Source of the DNA: Girardinichthys multiradiatus
Lineage: Eukaryota; Chordata; Actinopteri; Cyprinodontiformes; Goodeidae
DNA: 64,000 nt
Direction: 5' to 3'
Assembly (NCBI RefSeq): GCF_021462225.1
Contig: NC_061804.1
Location: 12,530,740 to 12,594,739 of the forward strand
Shown here: positions 23,813 to 34,625 of the stretch, one piece after another
Numbering within the stretch: position 1 is the stretch's first letter
How the letters are laid out: every line of letters begins with the position of its first letter
Made by a program: the position numbers and the translations under genes
Notes under the pieces: model-generated
The model's input: only the letters and a program-made list of their open reading frames with translations
What the model was told of the DNA's origin: nothing
Databases searched by the model: none

Positions 23813-25253
23813 TTACAAGCTCTAGGCAAGTCAAACCATTTCCTCTGGTACCCAAAATATCTCCTGCCCATACAAAGAATTAGTCAACTGACCTTTTGCG
23901 TTATAATTAACATAAAGCATCCCATTACATTACCATTAATGTCACAGTTTCTAAATTAACTCAGTCAAAATATCACTGCACTAATTTGGTCCCACATCAA
24001 AATGTCTTTCAGCTAAAAGGTCAAATAGACAAGGAAAAGTGTTTTTAGTGAACAAATTCAGCTCTTTGCACAAACATTGACATTGTGAATGCACCTTATT
24101 TGCCTTTACATAAACACAAACATGTAGTATTGAGATACAAATCAATACAGGAAGGCAGCAACACAACCAAGATCGCTTCGCACCTGCTCCGTCTTTGTTG
24201 GGAAACCCCAATGATACCACTTCCTTCCTCAGACGATAGTCAGCGAGGTGTACCGACTATCACCTCAGAGTGTTCTAGGCTGTAAAAAGTTTCTAACATG
24301 AGTACAAGATGTAGACATCTTAGTTTATTACCCTTCAGGTGCCTCACGGCTTCACAGGATATTGAAGTACTTTGACCAACTGAAAGCTCATTTCAAGAAG
24401 CAAAATATCATGAAAAAACTCCTTTCACGAGACATCTAGTGAAAAATTAAGCTACATAATGAGTGCCATTCCTCTGCAGTTTATCAGGCACGTAACACCA
24501 ACTGACTCCCCTTCCCAGCTGTGAAAATGGGTTATTTCATACTTATCGACTGTTGCACTGTTAGAAAGTCACGGCTTTCTGTAAATTGCCAAGATGTAAA
24601 TTGTACTGTGACATAAATAAGTGTAGATCTTCAGACCTGTATTTCACCATGGAGATTAATTTCTCACAGCATATGTGTGCTGACTCTGACGGTGTGAGCC
24701 ACACTCCTTCAAAGACGGGATAATTTAGTCAAAACCGCTAATATCTCTTGATTCCCCTCAATGATTGACCAAATTTTTTTTAAACGAAAGCGCTGTCCAC
24801 ACATTTACACCTCTCAGTCACATGCAAACTTTGGTTTTAATTAAAAGAATTGAGGTTTTACGAGCACTTTCTGTAGTCGGTATTAATCCTATCCCTATCA
24901 ACTTGACAAAAACTTATTTAGCAGAAGCAGAGATGATGATGTTGCACCTTAACTAATCTTAAACACATTTAGCACATGCCTAAAACATGTTTTTTCCTAT
25001 ATGCAGTTCTCAAGGGCACTAGATCTTGCAACAGTAAACCGCCAATATTTATCATCCTCTCCACCTAACTTTATTTAAAAAGCACTTTTCAAACGCAAAT
25101 GTAACAGAAAGTGCCCGACAGCACAGATAAAAATGAAAAAGAATAAAATACACATTTAACATACATGTTGCATAACATTTTGATACATATATGTAAGAAA
25201 TAATATAGAATACTTTTTTTCCAGTTCTGCTCTTTATAGACCAACTCTGGGAG
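23813..25253. other. Non-coding stretch, no gene seen
   Basis: AT-rich unique sequence. No exon or repeat was recognised. Confidence 0.5.
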
Positions 25254-25255
25254 TA

Positions 25256-26813
25256 CAGGTCCTTCTCAAAATATTAGCATATTGTGATAAAGTTAATTAT
25301 TTTCCATACTGTCATGATGAAAATTTAACATTCATATATTTTAGATTCATTGCACACTAACTGAAATATTTCAGGTCTTTTATTGTCTTAATACAGATGA
25401 TTTTGGCATACAGCTCATGAAAACCCAAAATTCCTATCTCACAAAATTAGCATATCATTAAAAGGGTCTCTAAACGAGCTATGAACCTAATCATCTGAAT
25501 CAACGAGTTAACTCTAAACACCTGCAAAAGATTCCTGAGGCCTTTAAAACTCCCAGCCTGGTTCATCACTCAAAACCCCAATCATGGGTAAGACTGCCGA
25601 CCTGACTGCTGTCCAGAAGGCCACTATTGACACCCTCAAGCAAGAGGGTAAGACACAGAAAGAAATTTCTGAACGAATAGGCTGTTCCCAGAGTGCTGTA
25701 TCAAAGCACCTCAGTGGGAAGTCTGTGGGAAGGAAAAAGTGTGGCAGAAAACGCTGCACAACGAGAAGAGGTGACCGGACCCTGAGGAAGATTGTGGAGA
25801 AGGGCCGATTCCAGACCTTGGGGGACCTGCGGAAGCAGTGGACTGAGTCTGGAGTAGAAACATCCAGAGCCACCGTGCACAGGCTTGTGCAGGAAATGGG
25901 CTACAGGTGCCGCATTCCCCAGACCTGGGCTACAGAGAAGCAGCACTGGACTGTTGCTCAGTGGTCCAAAGTACTTTTTTCGGATGAAAGCAAATTCTGC
26001 ATGTCATTCGGAAATCAAGATGCCAGAGTCTGGAGGAAGACTGGGGAGAAGGAAATGCCAAAATGCCAGAAGTCCATTGTCAAGTACCCACAGTCAGTGA
26101 TGGTCTGGGGTGCCGTGTCAGCTGCTGGTGTTGGTCCACTGTGTTTTATCAAGGGCAGGGTCAATGCAGCTAGCTATCAGGAGATTTTGGAGCACTTCAT
26201 GCTTCCATCTGCTGAAAAGCTTTATGGAGATGAAGATTTCATTTTTCAGCACGACCTGGCACCTGCTCACAGTGCCAAAACCACTGGTAAATGGTTTACT
26301 GACCATGGTATCACTGTGCTCAATTGGCCTGCCAACTCTCCTGACCTGAACCCCATAGAGAATCTGTGGGATATTGTGAAGAGAACGTTGAGAGACTCAA
26401 GACCCAACACTCTGGATGAGCTAAAGGCCGCTATCGAAGCATCCATAAGACCTCAGCAGTGCCACAGGCTGATTGCCTCCATGCCACGCCGCATTGAAGC
26501 AGTCATTTCTGCAAAAGGATTCCCGACCAAGTATTGAGTGCATAACTGTACATGATTATTTGAAGGTTGACGTTTTTGTATTAAAAACACTTTTCTTTTA
26601 TTGGTCGGATTAAATATGCTAATTTTGTGAGATAGGAATTTTGGGTTTTCATGAGCTGTATGCCAAAATCATCTGTATTAAGACAATAAAAGACCTGATA
26701 TATTTCAGTTAGTGTGCAATGAATCTAAAATATATGAATGTTAAATTTTCATCATGACATTATGGAAAATAATGAACTTTATCACAATGTGCTAATATTT
26801 TGAGAAGGACCTG
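25256..26813 (+). mobile_element. Complete Tc1-like element (DD34E), copy A
   Basis: A 1558-bp element bounded by CAGGTCCTTCTCAAAATATT and its inverse AATATTTTGAGAAGGACCTG, with TA at 25254-25255 and 26814-26815. The terminal inverted repeats extend about 200 bp. The inner segments (CACAAAATTAGCATATCATT on the left; ATATGCTAATTTTGTGAGAT on the right) echo the outer ones, an IR/DR-like arrangement as in Sleeping Beauty relatives. It is nearly identical to copy B at 37945-39492, implying recent insertion. Confidence 0.93.
25584..26537 (+). CDS. Tc1-like transposase, DD34E (copy A)
   Basis: A 317-residue open frame starting MGKTADLTAVQKATIDTLKQ, with a helix-turn-helix (KTQKEISERIGCSQSAVSKH, residues 24-42) and a basic linker (GRKKCGRKRCTTRRG). 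Catalytic residues are D134 in LFSDESKF, D224 in FQHDLAPAHS and E259 in DLNPIENLWD, with 34 residues between the last two. It ends AKGFPTKY. The usual family length is about 340. Compared with what I know of relatives, a block of roughly 14 residues between CRIPQ and TWATEK seems to be missing, and copy B shares that gap. Copy A also lacks the 9 bp encoding WAS in EASWASIRPQQC, removed between TCC repeats. The frame is open, but activity is doubtful given these gaps. Confidence 0.9.
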   Translation: MGKTADLTAVQKATIDTLKQEGKTQKEISERIGCSQSAVSKHLSGKSVGRKKCGRKRCTTRRGDRTLRKIVEKGRFQTLGDLRKQWTESGVETSRATVHRLVQEMGYRCRIPQTWATEKQHWTVAQWSKVLFSDESKFCMSFGNQDARVWRKTGEKEMPKCQKSIVKYPQSVMVWGAVSAAGVGPLCFIKGRVNAASYQEILEHFMLPSAEKLYGDEDFIFQHDLAPAHSAKTTGKWFTDHGITVLNWPANSPDLNPIENLWDIVKRTLRDSRPNTLDELKAAIEASIRPQQCHRLIASMPRRIEAVISAKGFPTKY

Positions 26814-26999
26814 TATATCAAGCTGATATTAGCAGTCAGACAGCTAACCTGCAGCTGGCTACTTAACAGATATGCTGCAAATAGCTTGCCAACTGTAGCT
26901 TTAAAACAGCGTCACATTAAGAGTGATTGTGATCATCCCAATAAAGTCTGTCTCCAAAGCCCTATTAAGCTGCTGTGACTTTGTGGTTAAACAGGTCTA

Positions 27000-27540
27000 A
27001 GATTGAAGCTTGACATCAGCAAATAACATGATGCTGCCACCACCGTACTTCACAGTTGGCACGGTGACGTCATGCTTACAAGCTTCCCTCTTTTTTTCGC
27101 CAAATGTAACGATGGTCATTGTGGCTGAACACCTTTTTATTGCTTCAGTAAACCACAGAACATCTCTCCAAAAATTATGGTCTTGTCCACAAATGTATTT
27201 GTAAACTATAATTCAGCTTTTTATGCTGCTTTTAGAGTAATGGTTTCTTCCTTTCCGAGTGGCCTTTCAGTACATGACTCATGTAACTGTGGACAATGAC
27301 ACTATTAACAGCTTCAGCAGACATTTTCACAAGCTGTTTTGCTTTTGTTCTGGGGTTAGTTCGCATATTATGCACCAAAACCCGTTTATCTCCAGGACAC
27401 AGAACCCATCTCCTTCCAGAACGATATGATGACTGGACATTCCCATGGAGTTTATACTTGTGTATAATTACTTGACCAGATGAACGCAACACCTTGAGTC
27501 ATCTGGAAATTGAACCCAAGGATGAACCAGATCTGTGGAG
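27000..27540 (-). mobile_element. Tc1-like transposon fossil, N-terminal half
   Basis: An 86-residue minus frame (27232-27492) reads MLRSSGQVIIHKYKLHGNVQ, SYRSGRRWVLCPGDKRVLVH, NPRTKAKQLVKMSAEAV and VLKGHSERKKPLL. These are the two DNA-binding halves of a Tc1 transposase. Farther along in other frames come YIWRKKREEACKHDVTVPTV and KYGGGSIML. The catalytic C-terminal part and terminal repeats are missing. Confidence 0.75.
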
Positions 27541-30500
27541 TCTTTTAATACAGTTAGTACAGTATACCAACATACATGTGTAACATAACGCTGCTGTCTG
27601 AGAACTTTTAGGTGTCACCTTCAGTATGCTGTTAAAATTAATGAGAAATAACATCAAACCTTAAATTAGCTACTGGCAAGTACATCGCTTTTGACTAGCT
27701 AGAAAACACAAAAACCTGTCTCACGTTTTGAACACAGGTACTCCCATCTGTGTGTGTGGTGGAAAATTTCAATATCACAAGCTGAGAGGAAATCCCCCAC
27801 GAGTACAAAGTGTGGATATTCATCTTGCTGTCTCATTACGTTGCGGCAGGCACCACCCCATGCCACAAACATGTGTGTCCTTGTACCATGATACAGTATT
27901 ATAACAGCTGTCATACTGTTCCCAAGAGAGAAGAGGGAGATTTCTCTGAAGAAGTGAAGATCTGCTTTGGTCTCTGGAGATCCAGCTCATAACTTTAAAA
28001 GACAGAGCTCTCATACTAGGAGGGCTCTCTTTACTCGCACCCTTTGTGTTTTTATTGCTCTAACCAGCAGATCATAACCATTAATCGGCAGACCAAATGT
28101 TCTATGTGTACTGCATGTCATAATTCCTTCCTGTTTGTCTGCAACAATGTTCTAAATCTTTAATCTAAACCCTCATCTTTAATTAGATAAAACAGCTGTA
28201 GAAAGGAGGAAGCATTTAACTGTGTCCTTCGGCCAAGCAAAACCATCTAAACCACTTCTTAAAATACAAAAAAGGTCGAAGCTGGAGCGAGAGATTAGAA
28301 AAGACATTTCATTTATAGAAAAAAAAACAACTGTCATTACAAGTCCACTGTGCTTCCCGCTAAACCGCTTAACCAAGGGTGAGCATCTTTTCATGAACAT
28401 TTACACATTTTTAGCCACTGTACAGCTTTCTTTCCAGCAAAGAACAGTGGTGAAGATGTTGCATCACCTTTAAACACCACCCGTTTCTAAAGATACCAGC
28501 GTTTTTGTGTTTATTAAAAAAAAAGGACCTGGAAGTAGTAGGTCTGTCTATTTTATAAGTCTCAAAATATGCTACTATAGTAAAAAACAATGTGTTAAAA
28601 AACAAAATCCAACAACTAACTGTCCCTTAAACTGAATTATTAAAACAAATCTGAATTAAATTACAATTATCCACAGCTTTCATAAAAATCTGGTATCCTA
28701 AACATAAAACAATGTAAAAGCCATCACACTTCAAAAAGGTGAAAAACTAGAGATGCACCAATCAGGCTTTCACTGACTAGTGTATTGTGGTTTTGACTGA
28801 TTCTGAATTTCTTTCTAAGGTCTTTAATATAAAAAAGAAACCAAATGTGATGTTTATTTGTAGTAGTAACTTTGAAAAATTGAAGAATTTCTTCATTTAT
28901 GCATTAAAGTTTATGCTGCTAAGATTTAGCAGTTTTATTCAACATAAAAAAGTGCAAAGCATATGCTGTTGGTTGATACGTTTATTAAAAATAGTGGGAG
29001 TTAAACAAAACAGTGAGCTACTGATGGAAGCTTAAAGCTCCTCTGATATGGCAGGTACAACCAGAGTGTTGCACCGATAAGCTCTGGTGGCACCTTTGCG
29101 TTACAATAAGGTTCCTTTAAAGTACGGCTAGAGCTAACGTTAAACATTTCCATATTAGCTACTTCCTGGTAGGCCGTTAACGTATTATGTCGGTCTGAGT
29201 TCCCCCAGTGAGGAGATGGTGCACACAACACTCACTTCTACTGCGGGGACGAATTAAGGCAGGAAAATGTCCACCAGAGCATCACCTCTATTACCTCAGA
29301 GCTCAGTAGTAAAGCAATTATCAGCTAATGTGTCAAATAACATAAAAAGTAAATGTTAAACAGTGGACCCAGACTGAAGCTGACCTTTCGAGTTCAAGTT
29401 GTACCGAACCGGTAGCAACCCACCTTGCTTACTCAAGTTGATCATTAAAAGATGATAAGTGTCATGATCCGTAAGTGTTCTGGTTTCTTTTGTGTATATA
29501 TTTTTATGATTTCCTTGTTATCTTCTTTAGGTCTTCCCATATTCAGTTGATTTATCTGTGTTCATTATTGTTTGTAAGGCATTTCCATATTACTTCATTC
29601 ATTTATGTTTAGGTTTGTAGGTTATTTTGGTGTTCTGTTCTTTGTACATTTGGATTTATTTCTCTTAGATCACCATTTGTCTTTTCCCCTGGTTAAGTGG
29701 CGCCTTGTGTCTACGTTCTGCTCCTTCGTGGTAATTAGTCTCCCTCCTTAAGTTTCCCTGCTTACCTTCTACCACAGCTCCTCCACACACCTATCTCCAA
29801 AATCATTTCTCACATTTCCCTCAGTATTTAAGTTCTCTGTTGGTCATTGTTCTTCAATCAATTCTATAAAAATAGAGAGAAAAACCCCTTTCTTTGTCGC
29901 TTAGTGAGAATGTTTCAGTGTTTCAGCAGAAAAGTGACAATCATGTGGAAGCACACAGACCAACACCCTGAAATTAAAATTATGCACGTTACAAACCTTT
30001 ATACAGGCTTATAAACACTTGTTGTTTTGTGTACTTTTTCGCTAAAAAGGGAAGCAACACATTTAAATAATATTTGGATATTTTTGTATTGTCACAACCC
30101 TACTGTACCTCACCTCCCATTCTTTATGGACACAGTGAAAAATAAAAATGATACAACTGCAGGTCATAAGTTGAGAAACTGCACGATGACTCCAAAAAAG
30201 AGACGTCAAATGTCTTGCTAAGCTTGATGTAAAACAGGGAAGGCTTGTCATCATGGTCATAACACATGACATGAAAAAACATCTGTTGTTTCCTCACATG
30301 GCTTCACACTGACAGTGGCCAAAGGAAAGACGTGTTCAAGTGTTGAATTTGAACGGTAAAGTTATATTAGGAGTTTAAGTCTGTCAGTATTTACTAAAAG
30401 AGTAAAACGTGGCATCAAACATGGTAAAATATCATTACCGTTATATAAACATTTGGGCACTTGAAAAAAACATGTTAATCAACTCTTTAAGAATGATTTA

Positions 30501-32400
30501 TCTTCTCAGTGTTTATACAGACTGCGCACACCGAACTGAAAAAAGAGGCATTTTCAAGAACATTGTCCTGATGGGAGTAAAAGAAGTTAACCTCCCCCCC
30601 AAAAAAAAAATCTGACTACAAAAACAAATAAGTATAATTTGATACATTTTAGGCATTAAATCACCTGCACTCCTATCCTTTAAAATTAACAGTTCTCTTG
30701 CAAGACATCTCAGTTTCTGTTTGAACAAAACTACTAAATTCACTAGAAAACCTTTGCTAGTTTTCAAAATTGAAATCTACTGTCCATGCATGTGCAGATA
30801 AGCTTATAGAATAGTGGGTTCTGGCCATATCGCTGCAGCTGAACCAACACTTTCATATAAACAAAGATGAAATCTTTTACGGCGTCTTTTCAGATGCTTC
30901 TCTTGACTGAAAAAGCTAAGTTGTGAAGGGATCTGTCTTTTTCTTTTTTAATGTGACCTTTCCCATCACTCTCTGCCTCTGAAGAAGCGCAAAATAATGC
31001 AGCACAAAGCATCAGCCTTCCCCAAGAGTGCAGAGGCAGCATTATGAAAGGGAATGTGGCCCCTGGCTCCTCAGAGGAGGCCCGGGTCAGAGCAGAGAGC
31101 TACAGCAGTAATTACTGAGGGACTGATTGCTGACAGGACCTTCCAACAGCCTGTGGTTAACTGGGTGAAGGCGAAGGAAGCCTCAAATGTTCAAGCTCGA
31201 CAGATGCTCTCCTGAGGACTCGCACTTTAAGGGCAAGGATTTAGTTTTCTCTTATGCAAAAAAAAACAACAAAAAAAACTGTCATCCTCCCTTCAGTTTG
31301 AGACACTTTGTGGAGGCAGGATGGAGAAACTTCCCAGATAAAGTGCAAATTAGCACTCATTCCTTTTATGAAGACCTTAGGAAGTACACATTCTAGCTCA
31401 AAAACATCTGTTGCAACTCGGAGAAAAGGAAAGTAATGTTTGAAGGTAAGGTTAAAAAACAAACAACCCAAACTGATTTGAACCCAATTTCTCTGAGTGG
31501 GAGGAATGTGTGATTGTGGCAGGCACTGCTTTGCCACAACTGGTACTGCTCACCAGTTTCCAACTGGATTATGCCAGTTTCTTCCACAGGGTGGTCATTT
31601 AGGAGGACTTGGGATCGTTCATCATGACTATATGGATGTGCCAACCCTGTGTTTAAGCCAGCCAATTCTTACCATCCACGAGTGGGGTTGATTTAGCTGT
31701 GGTGGCAGCAAAAAGCTGTATTTACACTGGATAGAAAGGTCTGTGCCACGAATATACAGCAACGGATGCTGGACTAGTGTTGTAACCTCACACTTGGATT
31801 TAAGTGAATATTGTCTCCGTTTGAAAGAGGAATCAGCTTGTGATTAACGTTTCTTGATAAATCTATAAATCTACAACATTAGAGGAAAAAAAAAAAACTT
31901 CATTGTGTGCCACCTTTCTGCATAAAAACAGCAGCAACAACTGAGTAACTACCTCTGTACCTCCAGGAACAACAAAGATCACCTGAATCTGCATTTTGAC
32001 AGATTTTATGATGAAAAGTTACAGGTATAAAGAAAAATTTAAAAAGTTCCTATGGCTGGAAATTTACTCAATGAGATACCGCAGAAAGTGCCAGATTGAC
32101 CAGAGTTTTCTCCAGGTGAAGTGCTGACCCTCCCCCACAAGTTGCTGTGCACTGCTGGTCAGCAGGCTGAAAAGGGGGTCCTGCACCTTTCCCTTGCTTA
32201 ATGGACGGACAAAGAAGGACAAATATGCCTCTTTGAAATGGTTATATAACATTAAAATCTATTTAAATACAATTTTACTTTACACAAATTTACATTAAAT
32301 CTGCAAATATGTTTTTCATTAGAAATCTTCATGTTCTAATTAACCCGTACAATCAGAACTGGTCAGTTCTGGTCCCACTCATAATCAGTAGGAAAGAGTC
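27541..32400. other. Non-coding stretch, no gene seen
   Basis: Contains a possible hAT-type end near 28748 (TAGAGATGCACCAATCAG) and a GC-richer repeat-free block at 30990-31200. No exon with matching splice sites was found. Open frames up to 98 residues have no domain. Confidence 0.45.
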
Positions 32401-32454
32401 AAACTAGAGCACTAGTTACTGAGTCACAAAACCCAAGCCAGTCGAGTTACTTAC

Positions 32455-32540
32455 CTCTGATGGTTTCTTGTGCTGGTGGCCGACCCATGTGCTACTGGTG
32501 CCGGTATTCTTGGAGGACCTGGACCAGGAGGTCACTTGAC
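32455..32540 (-). CDS. jade2: jade2 second coding exon
   Basis: On the minus strand a T-rich tract ending CTTCCTCCAG precedes an 86-nt exon that ends at the donor GTAAGTAAC. Only one reading frame is open. It needs one base from the preceding exon, exactly what the 64-nt exon at 40410-40473 supplies (A plus GT gives serine). The peptide reads QVTSWSRSSKNTG, then TSSTWVGHQHKKPSE, and ends at phase 0. The KKPSE ending is where JADE-family proteins continue into the conserved VFRTDLITAMK block, expected in the next exon. The residues between DTTDS and KKPSE are poorly conserved in the family. The next exon was not found in the remaining 32 kb. Loss of this 86-nt exon would shift the frame. Confidence 0.82.
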
Positions 32541-32559
32541 CTGGAGGAAGACAAAAAAA

Positions 32560-33449
32560 AAAAATATTAAGGCTTGGAGCTGCTCTTAGGAAAACCTTTT
32601 CTGTCCCTTTTTTCCGATGATTTTAATTCTTATCAAGCAAGCATTCAGTTTGTTTGAGTCGTCAAGTCCTTGGCTGTAGCTTTTTCCTCACACATGTCTG
32701 TTAATGTCAATTTCTATGCAGAGAAACTGGCGTCCGACTGGAGAAATTTGTTTTGCAAAAACAACAATAGCCTAATGAATTCAGCAGCAGCAATCATGAA
32801 TCAGCAGGGAATCTGCAAAACAAACCTTTTTAAATGACCTTGAGAAAGAGGTCAGGGTTTTTGTCGTTTTAAAATTAATTTGATTCGAAGAAATGAAATA
32901 AAAGAAAACCGGCATGCAACAACCTCAGTGACTGCCCTCAGAGTCAGGCTTTAAATGAGGCAGACTAATGACGATCCATGAAGAGGTTAATTAGGTAATG
33001 ACAATATAAATAACATCTTGTTAAAGTGTTAAGCCTACTATGCTCCATTATGAGCTCGTTATTACACAACTTAATTGTAATTAACCAAACACTGGAGCCA
33101 AAATCCCACCCACCGCTTGATTTAACAGCTCAATGGAGGATTTTCTGTGCATTTACATAGGTTACATTTTCAGGAAACACTAAAAATCATATTTGAAAGC
33201 TTATTTCTAAGTGTGAATACCGAGGAAAGATGTGCATTTGATTAAATGTGCATTGGAAGAAATGTTAGTTTAATGTAACACATCAGAATCTTAGCGCATG
33301 GAGCGTGCATGCCACCCACTCAACATGTATCACCACAGCAGTGCTGCCACCATGCTGACTTCACTCCTCAGGATCTAGCAGAGCTCAGGGAATAGCTGCT
33401 ACCATATTTGCCTTCTGAATTGACCGATTTCTTCTTCAACTCAGAGACA
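32560..33449. other. Repeat-free block beside jade2 exon, possible conserved noncoding DNA
   Basis: No transposon or coding frame was recognised. At 32960-33110 there are several homeodomain-type words (TTAATTAGGTAATGAC, TTAATTGTAATTAACC). Regulatory function is only a possibility. Confidence 0.35.
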
Positions 33450-34360
33450 ACAAACACACTCTCATCGTAGGTACACTATGAGAGACAGAATCTTTAAAAC
33501 AAATCCAGAAAAATCCCGTTGTGTAATATTTTAATAATTTATTTGCATTTTACTGGATTAAATAAGAAGTTGATTCAATAGAAAAATCAAACTTAATATT
33601 TGGTGCAGAAACCTTCAGGTTTGCATACACTGCAGCAGCGATTTTGGCCCACTCCTTCGGGGCTGACGCTGGGCAAAACAGAGTTTCAGCTCCATCCAGA
33701 TTTTCTATTGGGTTCAGGTCTGGAGACTGGTCAGGCCACTCCAGAAACCCCAGTTTCAACTAAATAAAAGTAAATCCACAGCATAATGCTGCCACTGCCA
33801 TATGTCATTGCGGTTATGGCGTTCTTTTGGAAACGTGCTCCGTTGTGTTTATTTAAACTTATCCTTTAAAATTGTGGCCTAAAGTTCACTTTTAATTTCA
33901 CCAGACCATAACACATTCTTTAACAATATTTTGGCAGATTTTAGTCAAACCTGGATGTTTTCTTGGGAAGAAAATGCTTTTGCCGTGGAAACCAACTCTT
34001 TAATCCACACATATTTCCAACCAGACATCCCTGCAGCTCCTCAGAGCTGCTGTCAGCCTCTTGGCAGCCTCTCCGACCGGTTTCCATCTGGTCTTTTCAT
34101 CAGTTTTGGAGAAACATCCAGTCACTGTTGTTCCATATCTTTTGTATCTTTGTTGTAACATAGCAGACATATAATGCAATGGATCTTTTTGCATTCTTAT
34201 CCTTACTGATACCCTTGTACATTCAAGTAATTTTCATATTTTATAGCCTTTCTGCAAACTATGACTTTAGCTAAAGGATGCAAATATCAGGAAAATCTTG
34301 CTGGAACAATTTTATTTCAGATTAATCAGATTCACTACAACTGGAGGAAGGTATGTAAAC
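33450..34360 (-). mobile_element. Tc1-like transposon fossil
   Basis: The minus frame at 33550-33759 reads [19 protein letters not shown], the block containing the third catalytic residue, followed by PKEWAKIAAAVYANLK. The upstream minus-strand sequence around 33780 contains a decayed GGGSIML-type block. Plus-strand GTACACTATGAGAGACAGAA near 33470 resembles a Tc1 end. Many stops are present. Confidence 0.65.
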
Positions 34361-34507
34361 AAAGAAGGTTGAATGCCGGAACTGAATCAAAAAGTATTAG
34401 TTTGAGGCTGTGCGCATTTATGCAACCAATTTATGGCTAGGGATTTTTTACATCTGTTTTTCTCACAGATTTGTTTGGATTTCAGTTAAATTGTAATGGA
34501 TATAAGT

Positions 34508-34625
34508 TACATTAAAGGTTGCTGGAGTAGCAGGAGAGAACCCACAACATGCAAACTCCATGCAGAAAGACCCCAGGCCAGGATTCGTAACCAGTGCCTT
34601 TTTGCTACCAACTGCTCCACTGTGC
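34508..34625 (-). repeat. Fish SINE-like repeat fragment (antisense)
   Basis: In reverse it reads TGGAGCAGTTGGTAGCAAAA, a degraded GGTTACGAATCC B-box, then GGGTCTTTCTGCATGGAGTT and TGCATGTTGTGGGTTCTCTC. This is the head of the GCACGGTGGCGCAG repeat family also at 10168. Confidence 0.7.

Larger units (their letters stand above)
1..32454 (-). other. jade2: jade2 downstream intron, runs out of the window
   Basis: The donor at 32454 opens an intron whose acceptor was not found. No minus-strand stretch resembling VFRTDLITAMK, the DPWRQEWEKGVQVP block or a PHD finger was recognised down to position 1. Either the intron exceeds 32 kb or a short exon was missed by eye. It contains most of the transposons listed separately. 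Confidence 0.55.
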
